Assembly (NCBI GenBank): GCA_032191485.1
Contig: JAVDOI010000003.1
Location: forward strand, 22,996,873 to 23,060,872
Direction of reading: 5' to 3'
Origin: Leptoclinus maculatus
Taxonomy: Eukaryota > Chordata > Actinopteri > Perciformes > Stichaeidae
DNA length: 64,000 bases
A model generated the notes under the pieces. It saw nothing but the letters and a program-made list of their open reading frames with translations. It was not told the DNA's origin and searched no databases. Of this stretch, positions 38,271-45,837 are shown piece after piece. Position 1 is the first letter of the stretch, and each line of letters begins with the position of its first letter. The position numbers and the translations under genes are program-made.

Positions 38271-39523
38271 ACTTTTTCTCTGTCAGCAAAAAAAAAAAAA
38301 AGAAGATGTTTCCAGTTGCTGTTTATTGGTCGCCACCTCAGCCACATTGGTTTCATTCTTTATACTCCAGAGCTTCAAGGGTGCGTTTGCTCGGTACAAT
38401 CCATGTGAAACATCATCTGTATTTCATGTGTTGTAAAGCCACGTTTTAAAGAAGTCTTCAATGTACTCACAATCCATTCATATGTCATAGCTGCTTCTAT
38501 GACTGTTGTGTTAAAGTATCTCATAATTTCGACTTTCTATAGCAACTGGAAAAATCTGGTCAGTGTTATGGTTACAGATGGATGCACCAAAAGTTTTTTT
38601 TTTTTTTTTTTGCTGGTGGAAAAAAAGTAAAATAAAAAAATATATATATTAGAATTATTATTATTTATTTTGTGGGTGGATTTTTTTTTTTGTGAATTAC
38701 ATTTTTTTTTTTTTTTTTTAAGTTACAATTTTTTTTTTGTGATCTTATTTTTCTTATTTATTTTTTTTTGTGATCTTTTTTTTTGCTTCGGGAATGGGCT
38801 TCCATACATATTGTATAATGGAAATTAGATTAAATGAATTATATTCACATTAAGTATAAAACATGCTACCTGCATCTCGTGAGTTAAAGGGAAAGTACAC
38901 CTAAATTGTGAATGAAGTGTCTTTATTCTTTGATTTGAGGGTTGCTGGAAATGAATAATACCTGACTGACATCAATTAAGATATTTTACTAAGCAAAAAC
39001 TCTGAACTGAATTTGTACCTTCAAATGGCACATTTTTGACATTTTTAAGATGCTATAAAAATGTTTTTCTCAAAAATTCCACACAATGACTAATGCATAT
39101 ATGTTCAGGACAAAAATGGGTAATATCACAATATTTGAGGTGCTACAAAAATATTTTTCTCAATAATTCCATACAATGACTGATGTAATCAAGGCATCGT
39201 TGACTTAATAATTGTTAAGTTGTTTAAAAAATGTAATAATAACAACAAATAACCACAAAGAAATAAGAATAAAATTGAATATGATTGTCTGATTTATGTT
39301 TTCTGTTTGTTTTTTGTTCAAAAAATCTAAGAAAACACTTTGAATCTGTAGACTACTGCCTAATAATCTTATTATTGCCATTTGATGACAATTGCTCATA
39401 TACTGTAAGCCTAATTAAGTATATTTATTATTTTGAACAAAGGTTAAATGTTATTTCGCCCCTGGATTTCAGTCAGTGGGGGCAAAAATTGCCCCCTAAA
39501 AAAGATGTACATTTCCTACCCTG
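37271..39523. mobile_element. hAT-type element with 8-bp target duplication
   Basis: The left end reads CAGCGTCGGAAATCCAC and the right end, on the minus strand, CAGGGTAGGAAATGTAC, matching at 13 of 17. TCCGCAAC lies directly outside both ends (37263-37270 and 39524-39531), a perfect 8-bp duplication. Both ends carry a subterminal GGGGCA...TGCCCC hairpin. No transposase frame is visible; the 92-residue minus-strand frame at 37168-37446 runs across the boundary and is chance. The element carries a nested foldback. Confidence 0.8.
37716..38806. mobile_element. Foldback/MITE nested in the hAT element
   Basis: A long inverted repeat with ends TATGGAAGCCCATTC at left and GAATGGGCTTCCATA at right. 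Arms are about 37716-38140 and 38321-38806. The unique-looking parts of the arms match for about 270 bp, and both carry A/T homopolymers next to a CCAGCAAAAA motif. CATATT occurs just outside both ends (37710-37715 and 38807-38812) and may be the target duplication; a TA duplication is the alternative reading. The centre is a further AT-rich stretch with (TA)n at 38237-38268. Confidence 0.85.
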
Positions 39524-39531
39524 TCCGCAAC

Positions 39532-39994
39532 ACTTTGACATGCATCCAAGTGAGTCTCAACTACTCCACTACTCCATCTCTTTAATCTCTCTGATGAACA
39601 GCCTCTTTTTAGAAGTGGTCTCCAAGTCCACCGCAATCTTCAAAGGGATGCACAGAGGCTTCCACGTGACTCATGATGTCCTTTGAATCTGGATCAAGAC
39701 CATTGTCACGTGATCTACCTCCTTTTTTCATCTTTCTACTGCAGGTTAGTGTAAAAAATAAAAAAGTACCATCCCCCAAGAGAGCCCTGATCCAGATCCA
39801 CGTGTTGGTTTAAAAACTCACTAAACTAATCTTTGCTCTGGCACTTCCTTCATTTTAGAATATCTTCTATAGATCCATGTATACGTTGACTCTAATGATC
39901 CCCATAGGGAAGTAGCGGAATGGTGGCCTATATACAGTAGCTGTGATGCTGCATTAAAACACACAATTAGCATGAGAAACCCGAGCACCAGGGC
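39532..39994. other. No gene seen between the two element groups
   Basis: Unique-looking sequence left of the composite element, ending ACCAGGGC. Confidence 0.6.
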
Positions 39995-40279
39995 CAGTGG
40001 CGGCTGGTGGAACATGTTCTTGGTAGGGCTGTGCCACATCCAATCAATTTCAGCAAACATCCCAGAATGATTTAATGCAAACAAATGAAGGTATCAAACA
40101 CGCATTACTACTTTGCAGTTAAATATTTAACATTCATTCCAACACGAAAAAAAGCAGTAAATAACACTTTGACAAACACGTCAGGACATCTTATTATAGT
40201 CACCCTCACAGGGAATTCAGTATAATATAATATATATATATCATATAATAATATTCACTATAATATAAAACACACACAA
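39995..40279 (+). repeat. Direct repeat copy A, starting with a hAT-like end
   Basis: Starts CAGTGGCGGCTGGTGGAAC and runs through an AT-rich tail to a short CACACACA. It matches 43938-44259 almost base for base, with about five substitutions seen by eye over 280 bp. The two copies lie in the same orientation on either side of the coiled-coil gene. Confidence 0.9.
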
Positions 40280-40547
40280 ATGTAGAAATAGATTTATTTA
40301 TGTATGTGCTGTTTAGGTATCAACTTTCATTTATTAATTTCAGCATTTATTTAATATTTTATTAATTTATTTCAGCATTTAAATATTTCTGTATTAATTT
40401 CAGCATTTATTTATTCTTTTATTTATTCATTTCAGCATTTATTTCAGCATTGAATTAGTTCTGTATTTATTTCATCATGTATTTATTCTTTTATTTATTC
40501 ATTTCTGTATTTAAACATTGGAAGGAGTCTTCTAAATGGGACAGCCT
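40280..40547. repeat. Degenerate AT-rich tandem tract
   Basis: Built from variants of ATTTCAGCATTTATTTATTC and ATTTCTGTATTTA, clearest from 40320 to 40515. There is no open frame of note. It separates repeat copy A from the left inverted repeat. Confidence 0.7.
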
Positions 40548-40606
40548 CGTCGCAGCCGCGGTGACGCATTCGGTCTCCAAACGGAGCCTCCGAAGGATGC
40601 GCCGCT
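40548..40606 (+). repeat. 59-bp inverted repeat, left arm
   Basis: Starts CGTCGCAGCCGCGGTGACGC and ends GATGCGCCGCT. Its reverse complement matches 43756-43814 with one mismatch in 59. The arm stops 2 bp before the target duplication of the hAT insertion at 40617. Confidence 0.92.
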
Positions 40607-40616
40607 GGATTGAGAC

Positions 40617-41771
40617 CAGGGGCGGACTGGGGGTCAAATGTGACCCGGGAGTTACTGTGTCAGACCGGCCCACTCGCTATTTTTTCTCTCGCATTAATGC
40701 ATAGTTTATCGCGCATTAATACATGGAGCAGAGATCTTTATCACAGTGTTTTCAGTGTACAGGTTAAGGATTGTAGTCTTTTTAGCAATTTGATTCTTTG
40801 AAGACATCATAAAGATATTTAACTTTCACATTTGAAATTACAAGAGCTCTGCTCTGTGATGTCTTTCCTTGTCTCTCCCCCCTGTGTCACGGTGTGGGTA
40901 CATCGCACTGGTGAAATCAGAATACCCTTATTTGATTGGCTAAACTGCATCACGTGACGTGATTTACAACGCATTGGTCGGTGTTTTTTTTCCGCAAGTG
41001 TTGAGTAGGCTAGAGCAGTGGTCCCCAACCTCCTGATAGATGTTTTATTTAGAAAAATGACCGGATTCTCTCCCAATTTCATCCGCCTGTGGCTCTTGAC
41101 ACATGTCAAGACGCTTGTCTCGGTCACGTGATACGTTAATTAAGCCCACAAGTTAGCGAAAATGAGTAAAAAACTTTTGGAGAGCTTCTTTGCAAAGGGG
41201 AAAAGCCCACTAAGGAGACAGAAGAAGAGCCTACAACTTCCAAGAAAAATAAAGCTTAATTTAACAGACAATATCAGGAGTCTAATTAAATATCAGGAGT
41301 AATTCTGACGCGCCAAACCCACTCTGCATAATATGTGACGACCCACTCTGCATAATATGTGACGACAGAGGAAGAGGAAGATCAGCTGCTGGAGATTGTA
41401 AATGACGGTGGGTGGCCTTAAAAGTATGTTTGAGACAACAACTCTGCTGGTGTTTTGGATTGACATTTAATTAATAACACCTAAAACAAAGTTAGACTGA
41501 CGGAAGAGATTAGATGAGTAAAGAAGTTGGAAACCATGAGTGTGAATAAAGATCGCGAGGAGTAGTTTAAATCTCAGTCAGTGATTATTGACTTTGGGTA
41601 TTCAGGTATTAGAGTAAATTTAACGTGTTCCGTGAAGCATAGAATATAGTCGGGGCCGGCGATGTCAGAGGGAGGGTAGTTGGTGATGGAGGTGGGCCGG
41701 TATTGGACCATCCCAACCCCGTCGGTCTACCGGGGATTTCCCCGGTATCCCCGATGGCCAGCCCGCCCCTG
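40617..41771. mobile_element. hAT element, internally deleted, with perfect 8-bp target duplication
   Basis: The left end reads CAGGGGCGGACTGG and the right end, on the minus strand, CAGGGGCGGGCTGG. The 8 bases ATTGAGAC occur immediately outside both ends (40609-40616 and 41772-41779). This is the terminal structure of a hAT transposon. It is 1155 bp and holds only fragments of a transposase. A second hAT-like end, CAGTGGTCCCCAACC, lies inside at 41016, so the content is itself nested. Removing the element joins GCGCCGCTGG to ATTGAGACACAGCTGG, restoring the neighbourhood of the CRE promoter. Confidence 0.9.
41162..41460 (+). pseudogene. hAT (Charlie/ZBED-like) transposase remnant, frameshifted and internally deleted
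   Basis: Starts at ATG 41162 with MSKKLLESFFAKGKSP, resembling the N-terminus of BED-finger hAT transposases. After a frameshift, the frame at about 41306-41345 gives SDAPNPLCIICDD, which looks like the first half of a BED zinc finger with its paired cysteines. A 24-bp direct duplication follows (CCACTCTGCATAATATGTGA, twice). The sequence then jumps to EEEDQLLEIVNDGG and LKSMFETTTLLVFWI, which resemble the C-terminal dimerisation region. The catalytic core is absent, so no active enzyme can be made. Confidence 0.6.
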
Positions 41772-41801
41772 ATTGAGACACAGCTGGCGCATAGAATGGC
41801 A

Positions 41802-41904
41802 TGACGTCACACAAAGATCAGAGACGCAATGATTCGTCAAGATCCAAAGGCAACGCGTCACAAATGACGTCAGTTCAGAAACAGACTCTAAAGGCATGAC
41901 GTCA
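41802..41904 (+). promoter_or_regulatory. Three perfect cAMP-response elements (TGACGTCA)
   Basis: The palindromic 8-mer TGACGTCA occurs at 41802-41809, 41865-41872 and 41897-41904, that is 152, 89 and 57 bp before the TATA box. Half-site-like sequences (CGTCA) occur at 41835 and 41856. This 8-mer is the consensus site for CREB, CREM and ATF factors. Three copies within 103 bp next to a TATA box suggest a cAMP- or CREM-responsive promoter. Expression, for example in germ cells as for other CREM targets, is inference. Confidence 0.6.
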
Positions 41905-41953
41905 CAAAGATCAGAGACACAATCATTTGTCCAGATCAAAGGCAAAGAAACTC

Positions 41954-41960
41954 TATATAA
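41954..41960 (+). promoter_or_regulatory. TATA box of the coiled-coil gene
   Basis: TATATAA lies 142 bp before the ATG at 42102. A start site about 25-30 bp downstream (near 41985) would give a leader of about 115 nt. That stretch has no other ATG, so 42102 would be the first start codon in the transcript. A partial copy of the TATA segment at 42016-42070 reads CTCTATACCCC, so its TATA box is lost. Confidence 0.55.
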
Positions 41961-42101
41961 CAGACTTTACTTCTCCAAACTAGTTATTTGGACATTCAAG
42001 AGACACCAGAGCAGAAGCAAAGAAACTCTATACCCCAGACTTTAATTCTCCAAATTAAGGACTTTCAAGACCCCAGTACAGTGGAAGGAAGAAGGATAAA
42101 T

Positions 42102-43316
42102 ATGTATCACGACCAAATTAATGACCTCCAGCAGCGTCTATATGACGCACAGTATGACATTGATGTCAAGTTGGAATCACTGAAGAAGCTAAATAATGAA
42201 TTGGCCGTGCTTGAAAAATACACAGAGAGAATTCATACATCAAATTCAAATCTGCAGGCAGAGGTCCATGAGCTGCGGGATGAATTGTATGATCTGCAGC
42301 AAAATGACAGAAACCTGAGTAAAACAAACCAGAGCTTGACTGCTCAGTTGAAACGCCTCCATGATCTGAAGAGTGAAAAAGAGACTGAGGTCACAAATCT
42401 CAGGGACATTGTTGATGACCTTCGGCAGACTCTAGAGCAGACTCAACAGGAAAAGTCAGCCCAAATTAAAGATCTGACTGATGAGAAGAAAACACTGGCC
42501 AACAACTATTGGGCCAATTCGGAGGAGTTCGAAGAACGAGAAAAGTCTCTAAAGAAGGTAAATCAGGTTTTAACGGAAAAACTGGCCCTGCTGGAATATC
42601 GGATAGAAGTACTTGATGCAAAGCACTATAATCTGGTTGATGATCTGCAGGAAAATGAAAAAATCCTATCTCACTTTAAGAATCTGACGGCTAAACAAAG
42701 TGACAAGATTGAAAAACTGGAGACCACGTTGCAAAACCTTCTGATCCAACAAAGCATGTCTGAGATGCACGAGATTTGTCCTGAAGAGAGCCTCCTGGAG
42801 AATACACCTGATGATGAGATGCACGAGATTTGTCCTGAAGAGAGCCTCCTGGAGAATACACCTGATGATGAGATGCACGAGATTTGTCCTGAAGAGAGCC
42901 TCCTGGAGAATACACCTGATGATGAGATGCACGAGATTTGTCCTGAAGAGAGCCTCCTGGAGAATACACCTGATGATGAGATGCACGAGATTTGTCCTGA
43001 AGAGAGCCTCCTGGAGAATACACCTGATGATGAGATGCACGAGATTTGTCCTGAAGAGAGCCTCCTGGAGAATACACCTGATGATGAGATGCACGAGATT
43101 TGTCCTGAAGAGAGCCTCCTGGAGAATACACCTGATGATGAGATGCACGAGATTTGTCCTGAAGAGAGCCTCCTGGAGAATTTTCGTCGCTGTGTCAAAG
43201 GTCTACTGAAAGCAGCAGTGTTTGTTGTCGTGGCTGTCGTTGGAGTGAAAATAATATGTAACACTTCAACTGGTAGATACTTGCATAGATACTTGCAAGA
43301 TACCTTAATATGGTGA
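42102..43316 (+). CDS. Intronless coiled-coil protein with an 18-residue repeat array and a C-terminal membrane anchor (unrecognised family)
   Basis: I do not recognise the family. The frame gives 404 residues from ATG 42102 to TGA 43314-43316. Residues 1-221 are rich in L, E, K, Q and D with heptad-like spacing and no proline, consistent with a long coiled coil. Residues 222-360 are seven full copies and one 13-residue partial copy of an acidic 18-mer beginning MHEICPEESLLEN. Residues 367-386 (GLLKAAVFVVVAVVGVKIIC) form one hydrophobic segment followed by a short polar tail of about 18 residues, as in tail-anchored proteins of the ER or another internal membrane; no signal peptide is visible. 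The start is the first ATG downstream of a TATA box at 41954-41960, with A at -3. The frame is open upstream to 41961 but has no other ATG. A non-repetitive open half of 221 codons argues for a real gene. A retrogene, orphan gene or transposon cargo are all possible. Function is unknown. Confidence 0.72.
   Translation: MYHDQINDLQQRLYDAQYDIDVKLESLKKLNNELAVLEKYTERIHTSNSNLQAEVHELRDELYDLQQNDRNLSKTNQSLTAQLKRLHDLKSEKETEVTNLRDIVDDLRQTLEQTQQEKSAQIKDLTDEKKTLANNYWANSEEFEEREKSLKKVNQVLTEKLALLEYRIEVLDAKHYNLVDDLQENEKILSHFKNLTAKQSDKIEKLETTLQNLLIQQSMSEMHEICPEESLLENTPDDEMHEICPEESLLENTPDDEMHEICPEESLLENTPDDEMHEICPEESLLENTPDDEMHEICPEESLLENTPDDEMHEICPEESLLENTPDDEMHEICPEESLLENTPDDEMHEICPEESLLENFRRCVKGLLKAAVFVVVAVVGVKIICNTSTGRYLHRYLQDTLIW
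42765..43181 (+). repeat. 54-bp coding tandem repeat, 7 full copies plus a 39-bp partial copy
   Basis: The unit starts ATGCACGAGATTTGTCCTGA and recurs every 54 bp at 42765, 42819, 42873, 42927, 42981, 43035, 43089 and 43143. I see no base difference between copies. The period is a multiple of three, so copy-number change keeps the reading frame. Complete identity means very recent expansion or homogenisation, or an assembly effect. Long minus-strand frames over this block are shadows of the repeat. Confidence 0.97.
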
Positions 43317-43326
43317 TTAGAACAAC

Positions 43327-43388
43327 CACTTCTACCCTAACCCCACTTCTACCCTAACCCCACTTCTACCCTAACCCCACTTCTACCC

Positions 43389-43392
<4 letters not shown>
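43327..43392 (+). repeat. 17-bp tandem repeat (CTTCTACCCTAACCCCA), about four copies
   Basis: Four copies lie just downstream of the coiled-coil stop codon. CCCTAA resembles the vertebrate telomere repeat, but the period is 17 and there is no run of pure hexamers, so it is not an interstitial telomere. Confidence 0.9.
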
Positions 43393-43463
<71 letters not shown>

Positions 43464-43520
43464 ACACACCACACACCACACACCACACACCACACACCAC
43501 ACACCACACACCACACATAC
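43391..43520 (+). repeat. (CA)n microsatellite grading into (CACACAC)n-type heptamer
   Basis: A perfect CA run to about 43461 is followed by about eight copies of ACCACAC to about 43517. Confidence 0.97.
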
Positions 43521-43537
43521 ACACACCCATACACCCT

Positions 43538-43680
43538 CCTCCGTGAACCGCCACCTTAACGTGGTGGAGGAGTTTGAGTGGCTCAGTGATCCTGGGAGCT
43601 ATCTTGTCCGGGGACCCTGGTAGGGTCTCCCAAGGCAAACAGGTCTCAGGGGAGAGCCCAGACTAGGAGCGGTTCAAAAA
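43538..43680. mobile_element. Fish interspersed repeat fragment
   Basis: The segment beginning CTCCGTGAACCGCCACCTTA and ending GAGCGGTTC is a sequence I recall as a common teleost repeat, often near non-LTR retrotransposons. I cannot name the family with confidence. The next 70 bp, with GCAGCGATGAACGGGCCCTC at 43714-43733, is also of a common fish-repeat type. ATTAAA at 43701 could serve as a poly(A) signal for the gene upstream. Confidence 0.4.
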
Positions 43681-43755
43681 TAATGGCATAATAATAACTA
43701 ATTAAAGCTGCGAGCAGCGATGAACGGGCCCTCGCATCCTCCGCGCGTCAGGGTT

Positions 43756-43814
43756 AGCGGCGCATCCTTCGGAGGCTCCGTTTGGAGACCGAATGCGTCA
43801 CCGCAGCTGCGACG
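43756..43814 (-). repeat. 59-bp inverted repeat, right arm
   Basis: Starts AGCGGCGCATCCTTCGGAGG and is the reverse complement of 40548-40606 at 58 of 59 positions. No matching target duplication is visible outside the arms. They may be the ends of an inner element (about 2.1 kb once the hAT at 40617-41771 is removed) or two opposed copies of a short repeat. Confidence 0.92.
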
Positions 43815-43837
43815 ACGCTGCGATAAAACTCTGGTTA

Positions 43838-43892
43838 AAATTACCTCTGGTGTCTGTCATTACCTCTGGTGTCTGTCATTACCTCTGGTGTC
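43838..43892 (+). repeat. 19-bp tandem repeat, three copies
   Basis: TTACCTCTGGTGTCTGTCA occurs three times in a row; the last copy ends TCTGTCG. Confidence 0.9.
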
Positions 43893-43937
43893 TGTCGTAC
43901 TGCGCCTGGGTCCTACATTACCCGTTACACATGTAGC

Positions 43938-44259
43938 CAGTGGCGGCTGGTGGAACATTTTCTTGGTAGGGCTGTGCCACATCCAATCAATTTCAGCAAA
44001 CATCTCAGAATGATTTAATGCAAACAAATTAAGGTATCAAACACGCATTACTACTTTGCAGTTAAATATTTAACATTCATTCCAACACGAAAAAAAGCAG
44101 TAAATAACACTTTGACAAACACGTCAGGACATCTTATTATAGTCATCCTCACAGGGAATTCAGTATAATATAATATATATATCATATAATAATATTCTGT
44201 ATAATATAATAATATATATATCATATAATAATATTCACTATAATATAAAACACACACAC
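43938..44259 (+). repeat. Direct repeat copy B
   Basis: Near-identical to 39995-40279. It has an extra copy of about 35 bp of its AT-rich tail (CATATAATAATATTC motif) and ends in CACACACAC, where the next element (44260) begins immediately. Confidence 0.9.
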
Positions 44260-44989
44260 CAGTGGCGGCTGGTCCATAGAGGGCGCTAGGGCGCCGCCCC
44301 CCCTTGAGCTACAAATAATACAAAATAAAATAAATAATAATAATAATAATAAACTATACAAATTGACAATATTTGTGTTTTTGAAACATGGAATCACCCA
44401 GTAATATGTGTAAAATATGATATCTGCGGTAAATATATGCTTTTCCTGCTCGTCCTCTCTGCCTGTCTGCTCGTCCTCTCCTCGTGTGCACGTCTCAGCT
44501 GCTGGGGCGCTGGAGAAACTGCCCCAAAGAGGCGGGTCTATGAAGCAGTTTAGCCAATGATGCTTTAATGCTGACTAAAGATATAAATGAGTGACATACA
44601 ATTTAGCCAATCAGCGTCCTCAAATAGATTCAGCTTGGGGCAGATTTAATTCTGCCCCAAGCTGCGCGTTCTCGTCAGGACTAGTCTCTACAGGAGAGCA
44701 CTGCTCCTCCAAGACCCGTTTGAGAGGAGAACTGAGAGGAGAAACTACTGAAAGAGCTGATCCCAGATCAGCCTGACCTCACAATCAGACAGCAGACTAG
44801 CAGGAAAGAGAAGCAGTACATGAAGCTTCTCTACTAGCTGTACACCAGACAGGTTTGGCTCGCTGGATGATGTCATGCTAATAACTTATTTATCTTTTTA
44901 AAACAACGGGGACAGAACCAGCATGGACAGTTAGGGAGTGAGGGACATGAAGCACCTGTCTGAGAAATGGATATATAGTTATATATAAA

Positions 44990-45050
<61 letters not shown>

Positions 45051-45483
45051 CAGTGGCGCTCGCCTGTAGAGACTAGTCCTGACGAGAACGCGCAGCTTGG
45101 GGCAGAAGGAAATCTGCCCCAAGCTGAATCTATTTGAGGACGCTGATTGGCTAAATTGTATGTCACTCATTTATATCTTTAGTCAGCATTAAAGCATCAT
45201 TGGCTAAACTGCTTTATAGACCCGCCTCTTTGGGGCAGTTTTTCCAGCGCCCCAGCAGCTGAGACGTGCACACACAGAGAGGACGAGCAGACAGGCAGAG
45301 AGGACGAGCAGGAAAAGCATATATTTACCGCAGATATCATATTTTACACATATTACTGGGTGATTCCATGTTTCAAAAACACAAATATTGTCAATTTGTA
45401 TAGTTCATTATTATTATTTATTTTATTTTGTATTATTTGTAGCTCAAGGGGGGGCGGCGCCCTCTATGGACCAGCCGCCACTG
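44260..45483. mobile_element. Foldback (long-TIR) hAT-like element
   Basis: The left arm (about 44260-44699) and right arm (about 45055-45483) are inverted copies over roughly 430 bp. Both ends read CAGTGGCGGCTGGTCCATAG inwards. The arms contain matching landmarks such as TTGGGGCAGA and GCGTTCTCGTCAGGACTAGT. The centre is an unrelated 360 bp with a (TA)n and (GT)n tract. No transposase is present. Its own flanks (ACACACAC left, ACCAGGGG right) do not match, whereas the right flank matches the sequence left of 39995. Confidence 0.85.
44998..45050 (+). repeat. (TA)n then (GT)n microsatellite
   Basis: An alternating TA run to about 45034 is followed by GT to 45050, in the centre of the foldback element. 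Confidence 0.95.
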
Positions 45484-45837
45484 ACCAGGGGGATACCAGG
45501 GGGATACAGTATCCTGGTGTGTTGATGAGGCGCTTCCATGTTGCGTCAGTGACTTGTATGTGTCTGTCCTCTGAACTGTGTGAGGCCTCCACCACATGCA
45601 TCATCTCATGGTCTCTGAGGCAAAGATGTCCCGCACATCAATATGACTCTAAAAGCCTACTTATAATATTAGTGTAGCCTGATCTTTATCCGGCTGATTA
45701 AACAGAAAAAACAAAAAGCTGCGCAGCATTCAAATGATGATTTAGAGCTCGAATGTTCACGTTATGAACTATTCGCTGCAGGCCTACCTGACCGAGTGCG
45801 TTCAAACTAAATGCGAGGACAACTTCAGATACCAGGG
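45484..45837. other. Spacer between composite element and LINE
   Basis: Starts with two copies of ACCAGGGGGAT. A short minus-strand open stretch across 45484-45640 (including RDHEMMHVVEASHSSEDRH and WKRLINTPGYCI) has no known match to me and could be a remnant of a coding element. Confidence 0.4.

Larger units (their letters stand above)
41798..42070 (+). repeat. Locally duplicated promoter segments
   Basis: Two imperfect tandem duplications build the promoter. Segment 41798-41853 (starting GGCATGACGTCAC and ending AAAGGCAA) recurs at 41893-41945 with small changes and carries a CRE each time. Segment 41941-42001 (starting GGCAAAGAAACTCTATATAA and ending CATTCAAGA) recurs at 42016-42070 with small deletions. 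The first copy holds the working TATA box. Confidence 0.8.
39995..45483. mobile_element. Putative 5.5-kb hAT-type composite element carrying the coiled-coil gene
   Basis: The left end at 39995 reads CAGTGGCGGCTGGTGG and the right end at 45483, read on the minus strand, CAGTGGCGGCTGGTCC: 14 identical terminal bases with the CAGTG start typical of hAT elements. The 8 bases before the left end are ACCAGGGC and the 8 after the right end ACCAGGGG, a 7-of-8 match to the hAT 8-bp target duplication. Inside are a 285-bp repeat present twice as direct copies, a 59-bp inverted-repeat pair, a separate hAT insertion, the coiled-coil gene and a foldback element. No transposase for the outer ends is visible, so it would need one supplied in trans. 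Alternative: several independent insertions that happen to share end sequences. Confidence 0.45.

Noticed and set aside
41988..42101. N-terminal extension of the coiled-coil protein from TTG at 41988
   Set aside because: There is no ATG, and the stretch overlaps the expected transcription start and the duplicated TATA segment. ATG 42102 is the first start codon.
42666..43264. Minus-strand frames of 146-197 codons over the 54-bp repeat
   Set aside because: They exist only because the repeat lacks stops on that strand. The plus-strand frame extends through non-repetitive sequence, theirs do not.
43327..43392. Interstitial telomere repeat
   Set aside because: CCCTAA appears only once per 17-bp unit and never in uninterrupted hexamers.
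39995..44259. LTR retrotransposon with 285-bp LTRs around the gene
   Set aside because: The repeats start CAGTGG rather than TG, and there is no primer-binding site, polypurine tract, gag or pol between them.
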